A stretch of 64,000 bases of DNA from Pseudomonas sp. LS-2 (GTDB lineage Bacteria; Pseudomonadota; Gammaproteobacteria; Pseudomonadales; Pseudomonadaceae). A model generated the notes under the pieces. It had not been told where the DNA came from. It ran no database searches and was given only the letters and a program-made list of their open reading frames with translations. Within the stretch, counting starts at the first letter, position 1. Each line of letters begins with the position of its first letter. The stretch spans positions 36,615 through 100,614 of the forward strand of contig NZ_QXTJ01000043.1 in the NCBI RefSeq assembly GCF_003605735.1, given 5' to 3'. Shown piece after piece: positions 1 to 11,030 of the stretch. Position numbers and translations under genes: made by a program.

Positions 1-344
1 GCCTGTTCGCCGACCTGCCCTTTGAACCGAATGTAGGGTTCGATCACGAATTTCGTCTCCCGGGCACGCAAGCGGTCGGCCAGCGCTTCCCACTGATCCC
101 AGTGCAGGATGATGCCGAAGTGAGGGACCGGAACGTCATGACCGTCCACAGCATTGGAGTGCACCGATTCCTGAGACGCGGTCTTCGGGTGCTCGTGAAT
201 CACCAGTTGGTGGCCGTAGAAGTCGAAGTCGACCCACTGCGCGCTCGAGCGGCCTTCTGATAGACCGAAAACGTCTCCGTAAAAGTGGCGCGCAGCCGCC
301 AGGTCATAAACAGGGATTGCAAGATGGAAAGGAGAAAGGCTCAC
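1..344 (-). CDS. VOC/glyoxalase-like family protein (3' part cut by window edge)
   Basis: A reading frame enters from the left edge and starts at a GTG at 342-344, preceded by a CAGGA ribosome site. The 114 visible residues show a vicinal-oxygen-chelate fold: an opening FHLAIPV strand with a possible metal-binding His, a FYGDVFGL helix, then the QLVIHE strand with a second His. Members are small metalloenzymes such as glyoxalases, dioxygenases or resistance proteins; the substrate cannot be told. The usual length is 130-160 residues, so only the end is missing. It is read away from the neighbouring LysR gene, which is on the same strand and upstream of it. Confidence 0.8.
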   Translation of the reverse strand, partial: MSLSPFHLAIPVYDLAAARHFYGDVFGLSEGRSSAQWVDFDFYGHQLVIHEHPKTASQESVHSNAVDGHDVPVPHFGIILHWDQWEALADRLRARETKFVIEPYIRFKGQVGEQ

Positions 345-535
345 GGGTATTCCTGATGGTTGTTGTGCGTGAGCTGATTCTTGACTGAAAGACCGCGTGA
401 TAAAAGCGGATTTTTCGCGCGCTGAGCCACAATAATTTTGATGAGTCGCAGCGTTTCGTACCGTTTTGCGGCAGATTCTTTCATAGCGCGCAGATTCAGT
501 GCGGGAGGCTGATGTTTCAATCATCCTCGGCGGGA

Positions 536-1441
536 TCACGAAGAGGCTCTGGCTTCCCGGCCGAGGGCGCTGTGCCGGGCCATGGCGTCGACCACGCAGG
601 TGCGGAACAGATTGAGCAGCGGAACATGACGCTGCTGATAGCGCGTCACCAGGACAATTTCCCTGACAAACGTGAGATCGCCCAACGGCACGACCCTGAC
701 GTCCGACACGTTCTCCAGCCACAGCCCTGCCAGCGGCACCAGCGCAACGCCCAGGCCGCTGCGCACCATTTTCACAATGGCATCGAGTTCATCCAGCTCC
801 AGGGTCTGACGCACGTGCAGCCTCTGCTCCCGCAGAAACTGAGTCACCCGCCGTCCGCCGAAGGAGTTTCGGTCGTAACGGATGAACGGATGGTCCCGCA
901 ACAGCTGGATCGGATCGCTGCCGCGCACGTTGGTTGGCGTGATCAGGACAAACTGCTCGTGGGCGATGACCTCGGCACGCAGGTCCTTGGGCAGCGCGAA
1001 AGGCGGGTTGATGATGATCGCCAGGTCCAGATCACCGGAATCCACCAGACTCAGGAGATTGAGTGAGACCCCCGGGATCAGGCTGGCCTCGATGAAAGGC
1101 GCTTTGGCCTTCAGCGCGACGAGCACTTGTGGAAGAATGCCGGTCTGTACGGTCCCGATGGCGCCGATGCGCAAGGCACCGTGGAAGTCATTCCCGGTAT
1201 CGGGCGCCCCCATGCGCGAAAAGAGCTGCAGAATCTCCTCGGCCAGCGGAATCGCCCGCTGCCCCGCCGAGTTGAGCGTGGCGGCGCGTGCCGACCGATC
1301 GAACAGCTGCACGCCCAGGCTTTCTTCCAGGTTCTTGATCTGCGCACTGACCGCCGACTGGGTCAACCCAACCTCCTGCCCCGCCGCCGCGAACGTCCCC
1401 CGCCGCGCCACACAGATAAATGTCTTCAGTTCTCTGATCAC
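536..1441 (-). CDS. LysR-family transcriptional regulator
   Basis: The protein has 301 residues with a GTG start. Residues 1-60 form the winged helix-turn-helix of LysR regulators ([21 protein letters not shown], then [20 protein letters not shown]). Residues 90-295 are the periplasmic-binding-protein-like effector domain. Length and layout are normal for the family. It lies 190 bases upstream of the VOC-type gene on the same strand and may control it, but no operator was identified and the inducer is unknown. Confidence 0.9.
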   Translation of the reverse strand: MIRELKTFICVARRGTFAAAGQEVGLTQSAVSAQIKNLEESLGVQLFDRSARAATLNSAGQRAIPLAEEILQLFSRMGAPDTGNDFHGALRIGAIGTVQTGILPQVLVALKAKAPFIEASLIPGVSLNLLSLVDSGDLDLAIIINPPFALPKDLRAEVIAHEQFVLITPTNVRGSDPIQLLRDHPFIRYDRNSFGGRRVTQFLREQRLHVRQTLELDELDAIVKMVRSGLGVALVPLAGLWLENVSDVRVVPLGDLTFVREIVLVTRYQQRHVPLLNLFRTCVVDAMARHSALGREARASS

Positions 1442-1573
1442 ACCCTCGACCCTTTCCCATCATGGCTGGCGGCTCAAGCGCCATGGCTTCGCCGCAAAAA
1501 ACGGAGTTTATCGCGAAGCGCACGCGTATAGCGCCGTTCAGGGAGTGTGAGGGGATGTCGTGCGGCTGACCGC

Positions 1574-1744
1574 TCAGTTGACGATCATTGCGCAGGCAAC
1601 CAACGACAGACCGAACCCGGTACATAGCGGCAAATCGTAAATGAGCCCGACCACCAATATGGGCACACCGGCGAGAAACGTAGGATCACGAAGAAACGCG
1701 AAAGCTTTCAAAGCCCTTGCTCCCGAATGAGGGATGAGCAGCAT
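1574..1744 (-). CDS. Possible small membrane protein
   Basis: This short frame encodes 56 residues from an ATG at 1744, or 45 residues from a TTG at 1711 that has a GGGAG motif about 10 bases upstream. The C-terminal half is a hydrophobic stretch (AGVPILVVGLIYDLPL followed by GFGLSLVACAMIV) able to span the membrane once or twice. No family was recognised. It stands alone between a LysR gene and ybiT; the evidence is the hydrophobic pattern and the ribosome site only, so it could be spurious. Confidence 0.35.
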   Translation of the reverse strand: MLLIPHSGARALKAFAFLRDPTFLAGVPILVVGLIYDLPLCTGFGLSLVACAMIVN

Positions 1745-2147
1745 ACACCGCGACTGGCGCTGTAACGAGACGGTGGCCAGCCTTATCAAGCGGGTTAACT
1801 CCCCCTCCGTTGAAGAAGCACGGGATGTAGATCCGAACGACCGGTGTTACAATCGCGCACTTTACGTCAGCACTGAGCGCCCCGCAGATTCATCGGCGGC
1901 GTCAACATGACACGCATTACCCCTACGCGACCATGCACTTCAGGGCTGGCACGAACCTGCGTTCGCGACCGGACCCCGCTGAAGATGGCGTCGAGACACA
2001 GCTTCCACCTTTGCCCACTGCCTCAGCCCTGCCTCCCTCCGGAAGGCGGTAGAGAAGCTGCCGATTCGAATCCGGATCGACCAGACGCTGGGCCATGGAT
2101 GAAGGCAAACACCTACTACACACTTGTAACCCAAGCAGGATACGCAC
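1745..2147. other. Intergenic region upstream of ybiT
   Basis: No supported gene was seen in these 400 bases. A TACAAT resembling a -10 box lies at 1848-1853 without a convincing -35 element. The stretch probably carries the ybiT promoter and a long leader. Short frames here look like chance frames. Confidence 0.4.
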
Positions 2148-3734
<1,587 letters not shown>

Positions 3735-3755
3735 GCCGCCACGCGTTGCATCCGA

Positions 3756-3785
3756 AAGCCCCGTCCTGGTGACGGGGCTTTTTAT
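3756..3785 (+). terminator. Rho-independent terminator after ybiT
   Basis: A perfect 10 bp stem (AAGCCCCGTC / GACGGGGCTT) with a 5-base loop is followed by TTTATT. It lies 22 bases after the ybiT stop. Confidence 0.9.
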
Positions 3786-3929
3786 TGGGCGGGGATCGAG
3801 ATACAGAGCAGCACGGGGCCCGTGCCGTTCGACCGTTTTGATTCGACAGTTTTAAATCGTTAGCCAGCTTTCATTTCTGCGCATCCCGAGCCATGATGAA
3901 GCACTCCCACCGCTCCAGCGAAGAGTCCC

Positions 3930-5144
3930 ATGTCTGCCGCCCTGCCGCCGAAAGCCCCCCCCTCGAACACCAGTTCCATGGCGATCACGCTGCAAATCGT
4001 CTCCATCGTCTTCTATACCTTCGTTGCCTTCCTGTGCATCGGCCTGCCCATCGCGGTCATGCCCGGCTATGTCCACGATCAGCTGGGTTTCAGCGCTGTG
4101 GTCGCCGGCCTGGTGATCGGTTCGCAATACCTGGCGACACTGCTCAGCCGCCCGGTGGCAGGCCGGATCTGCGACACCATCGGCACCAAGCGGGCCATCG
4201 TCTTCGGGCTGACGGGCATTGCGATCAGTGGCGTCATGACCCTCGCAGCCATGCTGCTGGAGCGCTATGCCAGCGCCAGTCTGGTGATTCTGGTCATCGC
4301 CCGGCTGATACTCGGTGGCTCCCAGGGATTGATCGGTGTCGGCACCATCAGTTGGTGCATCGGTCAGGTCGGCGCGGAGCACACCGCTCGCTCGATCTCC
4401 TGGAACGGCATTGCCTCTTACGGCGCCATTGCCATCGGTGCGCCGCTGGGCGTGGTCATGGTCGGCGCGCTGGGTTTCGTCAGTCTGGGGCTGGTGCTCA
4501 CGGTGCTGGCCCTGAGTGCGCTGCTGTTGATTCGCAACAAGCCGCCCGTCCCCGTCGTGCGCGGCGAGCGTATGGCGTTCTGGTCGGTATTCGGCCGGGT
4601 TGCGCCTTATGGTCTGAGCCTGACGCTGTCGTCCATCGGCTATGGCACGCTGACAACCTTCATCACGCTGTACTACGTCAACCGTGGCTGGGAAGGCGCG
4701 GCGTGGTGCCTGACGGTATTCGGCATCTGCTTCATCGTGGCGCGGCTGTTCTTCATCAATGCCATCACCCGTTTCGGCGGCTTCCGCTCGGCAATCACCT
4801 GTATGTCGGTGGAGACCGTCGGCCTGGCGCTGCTGTGGCTATCACCCAGCACCACGGTTGCCCTGATTGGCGCGGGCCTTACCGGTTTCGGCCTTTCACT
4901 GGTTTACCCGGCCATTGGTGTCGAGGCGATCAAACAGGTGCCCAACAGCAGTCGCGGTGCCGGCCTGGGCGCCTATGCAGTGTTCTTCGATCTGGCGCTG
5001 GCCATCGCCGGCCCTTTGATGGGCGCCATCGCGCTGGGCATGGGTTATGGCTGGATCTTTTTCTTCGCCGCGTTGCTGTCGATTCTCGCACTGGGGCTGA
5101 CGCTGTTGCTGTCGCGACGGCCCGCCGTAGACACGCGGCTGTAA
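3930..5144 (+). CDS. MFS transporter, YhhS/YfcJ-like
   Basis: The 404-residue protein has the 12 hydrophobic segments of a major facilitator transporter. Loop 2-3 carries a motif-A-like stretch (SRPVAGRICDTIGTKRA), which is diagnostic. The N-terminal 18 residues are polar and cytoplasmic. Overall it resembles the YhhS/YfcJ group of proton-driven exporters, whose natural substrates are poorly known. It starts 145 bases after the ybiT terminator and is followed about 90 bases later by an EEP-fold gene on the same strand, which may be co-transcribed. Substrate is not predictable from the sequence. Confidence 0.85.
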   Translation: MSAALPPKAPPSNTSSMAITLQIVSIVFYTFVAFLCIGLPIAVMPGYVHDQLGFSAVVAGLVIGSQYLATLLSRPVAGRICDTIGTKRAIVFGLTGIAISGVMTLAAMLLERYASASLVILVIARLILGGSQGLIGVGTISWCIGQVGAEHTARSISWNGIASYGAIAIGAPLGVVMVGALGFVSLGLVLTVLALSALLLIRNKPPVPVVRGERMAFWSVFGRVAPYGLSLTLSSIGYGTLTTFITLYYVNRGWEGAAWCLTVFGICFIVARLFFINAITRFGGFRSAITCMSVETVGLALLWLSPSTTVALIGAGLTGFGLSLVYPAIGVEAIKQVPNSSRGAGLGAYAVFFDLALAIAGPLMGAIALGMGYGWIFFFAALLSILALGLTLLLSRRPAVDTRL

Positions 5145-5236
5145 TTGAGTGCCGAGCAGTTTCAGCCGGAAAAGCTGAACTGCCGGAAACCGCATCGGTC
5201 GGAAATAGCACATCCCCATGCAACAGGAGCGTGCGT

Positions 5237-6037
5237 GTGACCTCCGACACTTCTGACGTCAGCGTTCCCCCGGTAAACATGGCGGGGACGCGCGACGTCC
5301 ACCGACTGCGCGTGCTGACCGTCAACACCCACAAGGGCTTCACGGCCTTCAATCGTCGCTTCATCCTCCCTGAGTTGCGCGAAGCGGTCCGCAGCACAGG
5401 CGCCGATCTGGTGTTTCTGCAGGAAGTGCTGGGCGGCCATGACCGCCACGCGGCCCGTTACCACGACTGGCCGGTGACCTCCCAATACGAATTCCTCGCC
5501 GACAGCATGTGGAGCGATTTCGCCTACGGTCGTAACGCGGTCTACCCCGATGGGCACCATGGCAACGCCATCCTTTCCAAGTACCCGATTCTGCATTACC
5601 GCAATCTCGACGTGTCGATCACCGGGCCCGAACGACGCGGCCTGTTGCATTGCGTATTGCAGGTGCCGGGGCATGAGGAAGTGCATGCGATCTGCGTCCA
5701 CCTGAGCCTGCTGGAAAGTCACCGCCAGTTACAGCTGGACCTGCTGTGTTCGTTGCTCGATTCACTGCCCGAGCACGCGCCGGTCGTCATCGCCGGTGAT
5801 TTCAATGACTGGCAGTTGCAGGGCAACAAACGCCTGGGCCGCTGTCAGTATCTGCACGAGGCGTTCGAGCACAATCTGGGGCGACTGGCCAAGACTTACC
5901 CGGCGCGCTTCCCGCTGTTGCGGCTGGACCGGGTGTACCTGCGCAACGCCACCAGTCATGACCCGAAAATCCTCGGGACGCGACCCTGGACGCATCTGTC
6001 CGACCATCTGCCGTTGGCCGTCGAAGTGCACATGTGA
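5237..6037 (+). CDS. Endonuclease/exonuclease/phosphatase (EEP) family protein
   Basis: The 266-residue protein has the motif series of the EEP metal-dependent hydrolase fold: VNTHKGF near the start, LQEV with the metal-binding Glu, HGNAILSK, the central VHLSL, GDFNDW with the catalytic Asp/Asn, and the closing SDHLPL with the catalytic His. Members cleave phosphodiester or phosphomonoester bonds in DNA, phospholipids or inositol phosphates; which one is not clear. No signal peptide is visible, so it is probably cytoplasmic. The GTG at 5237 is chosen because AGGAG lies 7 bases upstream; a GTG at 5231 is too close to that site. Confidence 0.85.
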   Translation: MTSDTSDVSVPPVNMAGTRDVHRLRVLTVNTHKGFTAFNRRFILPELREAVRSTGADLVFLQEVLGGHDRHAARYHDWPVTSQYEFLADSMWSDFAYGRNAVYPDGHHGNAILSKYPILHYRNLDVSITGPERRGLLHCVLQVPGHEEVHAICVHLSLLESHRQLQLDLLCSLLDSLPEHAPVVIAGDFNDWQLQGNKRLGRCQYLHEAFEHNLGRLAKTYPARFPLLRLDRVYLRNATSHDPKILGTRPWTHLSDHLPLAVEVHM

Positions 6038-6255
6038 CGACGTCACAGCCCTCACCGCTTGCGCTTGAACTGCGGGAGAGGCCTGGCTGGCGGATGCTGC
6101 GCAGAAAGCGTTGTGCGTATACGTGCTCGGCGTGTCTGGAACCCACGCCGTTTGTCCGGTAAGACAACAATTGTTTAAACCAACCGGCGCGTACCCCCAT
6201 CCCATTTAATGCGAGCCACATGACTCGCCTTTCTCATAACAAGAGGTACGTAATC

Positions 6256-6456
6256 ATGGCTAACACCGGAAAATCGAACCCTGGCAACTTCGCCAACGAT
6301 CGCCAGAAAGCCTCCGACGCAGGCAAAAAAGGTGGCCAGGCTTCGGGTGGCAGCAATGTCGCTAACGACCGGCAGAGAACGTCAGACGCAAAGCGTGATG
6401 ACGCCAGCAAGAAAGGCGGCTCCATGCCGCAAGGTGGCGCAGGCCGCAAATCCTGA
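6256..6456 (+). CDS. KGG-repeat stress-induced small protein
   Basis: The 66-residue protein is highly polar and has two repeats of the KGG type (FANDRQKASDAGKKGGQ and VANDRQRTSDAKRDDASKKG). This pattern defines the general stress proteins related to Bacillus GsiB, E. coli YciG and fungal con-10, intrinsically disordered proteins induced by stress or stationary phase. The ATG follows an AAGAGG ribosome site. It is monocistronic, ending in a strong terminator at 6489-6516. Confidence 0.9.
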   Translation: MANTGKSNPGNFANDRQKASDAGKKGGQASGGSNVANDRQRTSDAKRDDASKKGGSMPQGGAGRKS

Positions 6457-6488
6457 TCAACGTTCAGTTCAACGTCGATCAGCGCAAC

Positions 6489-6516
6489 GAGCGAGGGCGA
6501 AAGCTCTCGCTCTTTT
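6489..6516 (+). terminator. Terminator after the KGG protein gene
   Basis: A 10 bp stem containing one G-T pair, closed by a GAAA tetraloop (GAGCGAGGGC / GCTCTCGCTC), is followed by TTTT. Confidence 0.85.
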
Positions 6517-6538
6517 CATGTGTGGGGTTCAGCGCGCC

Positions 6539-6703
6539 TCATTCATCAGGATCGATCAGCGGCACGGTGGCGTCGCGGTCAAACTGAGACCCGGGATCTT
6601 CGTTGCCCGGATCGTTATCGACATCCACTTCAACGTCTTCTTCGGCCGGATGGACAGCGCGGTGTGCGCCGGTGTCCGTAACTGTTTGGGGCTGGGTGTG
6701 CAT
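6539..6703 (-). CDS. Small acidic hypothetical protein
   Basis: This frame gives 54 residues from an ATG at 6703 that has GAGGA 9 bases upstream. The product is very acidic and disorder-like (EEDVEVDVDNDPGNEDPG, then LIDPDE at the end). No family was recognised. It lies 57 bases downstream of the ClpP-like gene on the same strand and could share its transcript. The acidic composition and the good ribosome site support a real gene, but no function can be given. Confidence 0.55.
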   Translation of the reverse strand: MHTQPQTVTDTGAHRAVHPAEEDVEVDVDNDPGNEDPGSQFDRDATVPLIDPDE

Positions 6704-6760
6704 GGCAGGATCCTCGTCGTTCAGTTTGGGTCGATCACGACCCGTTTTCACAGGTTGAGC

Positions 6761-7318
6761 CTAGCTTGCGCTCACTGTCCAGTGCACCGCGTCTTCGGGA
6801 AATTGCAGCTGTTCGACGCGATGGGCAATGCCGCAGCCCAGCGAGTCCTCGGCGCGTATGACCTTCTCCTCCGCCGACAGACAGCGGCCGATGTCCAGCG
6901 GGTGCGCAGCGCCTTGGGTTTCACTCAAATAGATGTTCACGTAGCGTTGCAGGTCGTTGTCCAGGCTGCGCAGGTATTCGCGCATGCGCGAATGATCGAC
7001 CGAGCTCTGGCTGAAGTACCACGTCATGGGGTGGATCAGGAACCGCGAATGAGGGCAGGCGATGCGCTCCTCGGCGGCCAGGTAGATGACGATGCCCATG
7101 GATTCGATGTTGCCGCTGTTGAGCGCGCGGATCGGTACCTTCAGGGATTTGAGGAAGTTGTAGATCGTGAACCCCAGCGCGGTGCTGCCGCCTGCGGTGG
7201 ACAGGTTCAGCAGCAGACCGGTGGCGCCCTTGCCGATGGCTTCCAGGCAGCGGTCGCGGAAATGGTCGGTGCTGGTCTGATCGACCCCACAATGGAAATG
7301 GACGATGTGCTCGCTCAT
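6761..7318 (-). CDS. ClpP-like (ClpP/crotonase fold) peptidase-related protein
   Basis: The 185-residue protein follows the ClpP serine-protease fold. The Gly-rich STAGGST turn of the oxyanion region, the ESMG motif with the likely nucleophile Ser, and the FLIHPM motif with the likely catalytic His are all present; near the end CLSAEEKVIRAEDSLG matches the family's LSAEEA...GLVD block. It is shorter and more divergent than housekeeping ClpP (about 200 residues) and is not next to clpX or tig, so it is a paralogue. A role in proteolysis of unfolded or unknown substrates is inferred. Confidence 0.75.
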   Translation of the reverse strand: MSEHIVHFHCGVDQTSTDHFRDRCLEAIGKGATGLLLNLSTAGGSTALGFTIYNFLKSLKVPIRALNSGNIESMGIVIYLAAEERIACPHSRFLIHPMTWYFSQSSVDHSRMREYLRSLDNDLQRYVNIYLSETQGAAHPLDIGRCLSAEEKVIRAEDSLGCGIAHRVEQLQFPEDAVHWTVSAS

Positions 7319-7574
7319 CTACTGCCCTCCCTTTGCGGATTAATCGTCGCGGCCTGAAACGTTGGAAGCCCTCAGGGCGTGAAAAGTTGCATGGCGCGTG
7401 TGAGGGGGAAGCTCGGACCTTACATGCGTAATTGAGCCCAGCGTCTGCGGCTACACGGGATCACCGGATCACAAACAGCCGAACTCCTGCTTCAATGGAG
7501 GATCACTACACAACATCGGACCCTGACTTCTTACGGAGTATCCGAACCTCCATCCCCCCAGACAGGACACCCTC

Positions 7575-8570
7575 ATGAGTCTGCACGACAAGATCATCGG
7601 CCGCCTCGGCTTTGGCGCCGCGCCACTGGGCAACATGTTCCGCGAGATCAGCGAAGAAGAGGCCGCTGCCACTGTTCAATCGGCATGGGATCAGGGTATT
7701 CGCTATTTCGACACCGCGCCGATCTACGGCGCCGGCCTGTCCGAGCAGCGATTGGGCAAGGCGCTGGCGACCGTGCCGCGGGATCAATACACCCTGAGCA
7801 CCAAGATCGGGCGCCTGATCTCCGATGAGTTGAATACAGAAGCCGCCGCCGGTCCGTTCAGCTACGGCCTGAAAAACAAGATCATCACCGATTATTCCGC
7901 TGACGCCACGATGCGCTCCATTGACGCGAGCCTGGAGAGGCTGAACACCGACCGACTGGACATCGTGTTCGTTCACGATGTCGCGCAGGACGCTCACGGC
8001 GACGAGTGGATCGAGCATTTCAACATTGCCCGCAAAGGCGCCTTTCGCACCCTCACCCGTCTGCGCGAAGAAGGCGTGATCAAGGCCTGGGGGCTGGGCG
8101 TCAATCGCGTCGAACCCTGCGAGTTGACGCTGGATCTGACCGAGGCGCAACCGGACGGTTTTCTGCTGGCCGGTCGCTACTCGCTGCTGGACCATGAACA
8201 ACCGCTGCAACGCCTGTTCGCCAAGGCGCGCGAGCACAATGCAGAGTTCGTCGTCGGGGGCCCTTACAGCTCCGGCGTGCTGGTCGGCGGCAAGCATTTC
8301 GAGTACCAGGACGCGCCGCCGGCCATGCTCGACAAAGTGGCGCACATTCAGGAAATCGCTCGGCAGTACCAGGTGGACATCAAGTCGGCAGCGTTGCAGT
8401 TCGTGCTCGCCAACCCGCTCGTGGCAGCGGTGATTCCCGGCGCCAGTCGTCCGTCTCGTATCGCCGAAGACGTGGCGGCCCTCAATGCCCAGGTGCCGGA
8501 TGGATTCTGGCAAGCGATGCGTGATCAGGGGTTTATTGCCCCCCAGGCGCCGGTGCCGATGAAGGACTGA
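7575..8570 (+). CDS. Aldo/keto reductase, D-threo-aldose 1-dehydrogenase-like
   Basis: The 331-residue protein starts with the LGFGAAPLGNMF strand and has the aldo/keto reductase catalytic set: FDTAPIYGAGLSE with Asp and Tyr, STKIGR with Lys, and FVHD with the His. The NADP-binding end (PGASRPSRIAED) is intact. Length and the FxxISEEEA start match the L-fucose / D-threo-aldose 1-dehydrogenase subgroup, which oxidises free sugars to lactones. It stands alone; two hairpins follow it. Confidence 0.85.
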   Translation: MSLHDKIIGRLGFGAAPLGNMFREISEEEAAATVQSAWDQGIRYFDTAPIYGAGLSEQRLGKALATVPRDQYTLSTKIGRLISDELNTEAAAGPFSYGLKNKIITDYSADATMRSIDASLERLNTDRLDIVFVHDVAQDAHGDEWIEHFNIARKGAFRTLTRLREEGVIKAWGLGVNRVEPCELTLDLTEAQPDGFLLAGRYSLLDHEQPLQRLFAKAREHNAEFVVGGPYSSGVLVGGKHFEYQDAPPAMLDKVAHIQEIARQYQVDIKSAALQFVLANPLVAAVIPGASRPSRIAEDVAALNAQVPDGFWQAMRDQGFIAPQAPVPMKD

Positions 8571-8587
8571 TCACGCCACGCCCTCTG

Positions 8588-8642
8588 TAGCCGCCCGGCC
8601 GGGCGGCTATCAAAAGATAAGGTTCGCGGGCCTTCGCGAACC
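8588..8642. terminator. Two adjacent hairpins after the aldo/keto reductase gene
   Basis: A perfect 22-base palindrome lies at 8588-8609 (arm TAGCCGCCCGG). A second hairpin with 8 bp arms (GGTTCGCG / CGCGAACC) lies at 8621-8642. Neither has a clear T-tract, so termination is inferred from position. Confidence 0.5.
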
Positions 8643-8754
8643 TGTCGATCCGCGCTGTCTGTAACCTGCTCGTTGACTCATCTGTCATTTCAGTTAGTCT
8701 TGCCTGCGCACTGTATACAAAAACAAATACAAATAGCGCCGGAGATTGTTGAAC

Positions 8755-10263
8755 ATGCCAGTAGACAACACCCTCGATCCTGCCCTTGCCGCCCGTGCCA
8801 CGACCGCCGACCATCCGGCGCTCAGCCCCCGCCTGTACAACAAAGACCTCGCCCCCAGCAAAGCCGAAGGCAGAACTTGGGGTGGATACAGCATCTTCGC
8901 CCTGTGGACCAATGATGTACACAATCTGGCGAACTACTCGTTCGCCATCGGACTCTACGCATTGGGTCTTGGCGGTTGGCAGATCATGTTGTCGCTGGCC
9001 ATCGGCGCGGCGTTCGTCTATTTGTGCATGAACCTCACCGGCGACATGGGCCAGAAGACCGGCGTGCCGTTCCCGGTGATCAGCCGCGTGAGTTTCGGCA
9101 TTTTCGGGGCGCAGATCCCGGCGCTGATTCGCGCCGTGATCGCCATCGCCTGGTTCGGCATCCAGACCTATCTGGCCTCGGTCGTGTTACGGGTGCTGCT
9201 CACTGCGCTGGATCCGGCACTGGCCGACTACGATCACGACGCCTGGCTCGGCCTGTCATCGCTTGGCTGGCTGTGCTTCCTCAGCATCTGGGTGGTGCAG
9301 TTCGTGATTCTCGCCTACGGCATGGAGATGGTACGACGCTACGAAGCCTTCGCCGGGCCGGTGATTCTGCTCACGGTCGCCAGCCTTGCGGGGTGGATGT
9401 TCACTCAGGCCAACGGGCACATCGCCTGGTCCAACGGCGCACCGCTCGAAGGTCTGCCGATGTGGCGCAGCATTTTTGCCGGCAGCGCCTTGTGGCTGGC
9501 GATCTACGGCACGCTGATTCTGAATTTCTGTGATTTCTCGCGCTCGGCGCCGTGCAAGAAAACCATCCGCAAAGGCAACTTCTGGGGCCTGCCGGTCAAC
9601 GTGCTGCTGTTTGCGTTCATCACCGTGATCATTTGCGGCGCGCAGTTTTCCATCAACGGTCAGATCATTCAGAGCCCCACCGACATCATCAAGACCATCC
9701 CCAACACCTTCTTTCTGGTGCTGGGCTGCCTGGCGTTCCTGATTGTCACCGTGGCGGTGAACATCATGGCCAACTTCGTCGCCCCGGCGTTCGTGCTCAG
9801 CAGCCTGGCGCCACGGGTCCTGACGTTCCGCCGGGCCGGCATGCTCAGCGCCACGGTGGCGGTGCTGATTCTGCCGTGGAATCTCTACAACAGCCCGCTG
9901 GTAATCGTGTATTTTCTGTCCGGGCTGGGCGCCCTGCTCGGCCCGCTGTACGGTGTGATCACGGCTGACTACTGGCTGCTGCGCAAGGGTCGCGTCGACG
10001 TTCCGCAGCTGTATACCGAGGACCCGACCGGCGCCTATCACTATTGGCGCGGGGTCAATCTGCGGGCGGTGTGGGCGTTCATCCCGGCCGCGATCATCTC
10101 CACCATCACCGCGCTGGTGCCGGCATTCGAGTCGGTGTCGCCGTTTTCCTGGTTGATGGGCGCGGCCATAGGCGCAGCGTTGTACCTGTTGCTGGCCGAG
10201 CGTCGCAAAACCTTCAAAGACGTCAGTGGCGAGGCCATTGCCGTGCAAGATACCCAGCATTGA
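8755..10263 (+). CDS. NCS1-family nucleobase/hydantoin/allantoin permease
   Basis: The 502-residue protein has about 12 hydrophobic segments. The N-terminal signature NKDLAPSKAEGRTWGGYSIF and the following WTNDVHNLANYSFAIG stretch are typical of NCS1 transporters such as Mhp1 (hydantoins), PucI (allantoin) and CodB-related carriers. These use a sodium or proton gradient to import purine and pyrimidine-related compounds. ATG 8755 is preferred over two in-frame TTG codons because GGAG lies 10 bases upstream. A racemase-family gene follows after 23 bases, so the pair likely imports and processes a hydantoin-like or ureide compound. Confidence 0.88.
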   Translation: MPVDNTLDPALAARATTADHPALSPRLYNKDLAPSKAEGRTWGGYSIFALWTNDVHNLANYSFAIGLYALGLGGWQIMLSLAIGAAFVYLCMNLTGDMGQKTGVPFPVISRVSFGIFGAQIPALIRAVIAIAWFGIQTYLASVVLRVLLTALDPALADYDHDAWLGLSSLGWLCFLSIWVVQFVILAYGMEMVRRYEAFAGPVILLTVASLAGWMFTQANGHIAWSNGAPLEGLPMWRSIFAGSALWLAIYGTLILNFCDFSRSAPCKKTIRKGNFWGLPVNVLLFAFITVIICGAQFSINGQIIQSPTDIIKTIPNTFFLVLGCLAFLIVTVAVNIMANFVAPAFVLSSLAPRVLTFRRAGMLSATVAVLILPWNLYNSPLVIVYFLSGLGALLGPLYGVITADYWLLRKGRVDVPQLYTEDPTGAYHYWRGVNLRAVWAFIPAAIISTITALVPAFESVSPFSWLMGAAIGAALYLLLAERRKTFKDVSGEAIAVQDTQH

Positions 10264-10286
10264 CCGCAAGCGAGAGATTTCCACCC

Positions 10287-11012
10287 ATGCGCATTTTGAT
10301 CGTCAACGTGAACACCACAGAGTCGATGACCCAGACCATCGCCGAACAGGCGCGCAGCGTCGCATCCCCTGGCACCGAAATCATCGGCCTGACCCCGCGC
10401 TTTGGTGCGGAGTCGGTGGAGGGCAACTTCGAGAGTTATCTGGCGGCCATCGCGGTGATGGACCGCGTGCTGTCCTACGATCAGCCCTATGATGCGGTGA
10501 TCCAGGCGGGTTATGGCGAGCATGGCCGCGAAGGCCTGCAGGAACTGCTGGAGGTGCCGGTGGTGGACATTACCGAGGCGGCGGCGAGCCTGGCCATGCT
10601 GCTGGGCCACAAGTACTCGGTGGTGACCACGCTGGATCGCGCGGTGCCTTTGATCGAGGACCGGCTGAAACTCGCAGGAGTCTATGAGCGTTGTGCATCG
10701 GTGCGCGCCAGTGGCATGAGTGTGCTGGAACTGGAAGAAAAGCCTGATCGCGCGCTGGAAGCCATCACTGAGCAGGCGGTCGAAGCCGTGAACAAGGACA
10801 AGGCCGAGGTGATCTGCCTGGGCTGCGGCGGCATGGCGGGTCTGGACCAGATGATTCGTGATCGCGCCGGCGTACCGGTGGTCGATGGTGTGACTGCGGC
10901 GGTGGCGCTGGCCGAATCGCTGGTGCGGTTAGGGCTCAAGACCTCCAAAGTCCGCACCTATGCGACGCCACGCCCGAAAAAGGTCATCGGCTGGCCGTTC
11001 GCCCTCGACTGA
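10287..11012 (+). CDS. Asp/Glu/hydantoin racemase superfamily protein
   Basis: The 241-residue protein opens with MRILIVNVNTTESMT, the start typical of HyuE-type racemases, and has the second active-site region ICLGCGGMAGL with Cys. The first Cys motif of classical hydantoin racemases (an ACFGDPG-like loop around residue 75) is replaced by AGYGEHGREG, with no Cys. The enzyme may therefore not be a two-base racemase; relatives in the superfamily with one Cys include arylmalonate decarboxylase. It is the second gene of an operon with the NCS1 permease 23 bases upstream, which supports a hydantoin or allantoin-like substrate. Confidence 0.8.
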   Translation: MRILIVNVNTTESMTQTIAEQARSVASPGTEIIGLTPRFGAESVEGNFESYLAAIAVMDRVLSYDQPYDAVIQAGYGEHGREGLQELLEVPVVDITEAAASLAMLLGHKYSVVTTLDRAVPLIEDRLKLAGVYERCASVRASGMSVLELEEKPDRALEAITEQAVEAVNKDKAEVICLGCGGMAGLDQMIRDRAGVPVVDGVTAAVALAESLVRLGLKTSKVRTYATPRPKKVIGWPFALD

Positions 11013-11030
11013 CCGTCCACTCCTCACCCG

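Noticed and set aside
512-1066. 184-codon frame on the plus strand
   Set aside because: It lies antisense to the LysR gene at 536-1441, which has clear family motifs; the plus-strand product has no recognisable domain.
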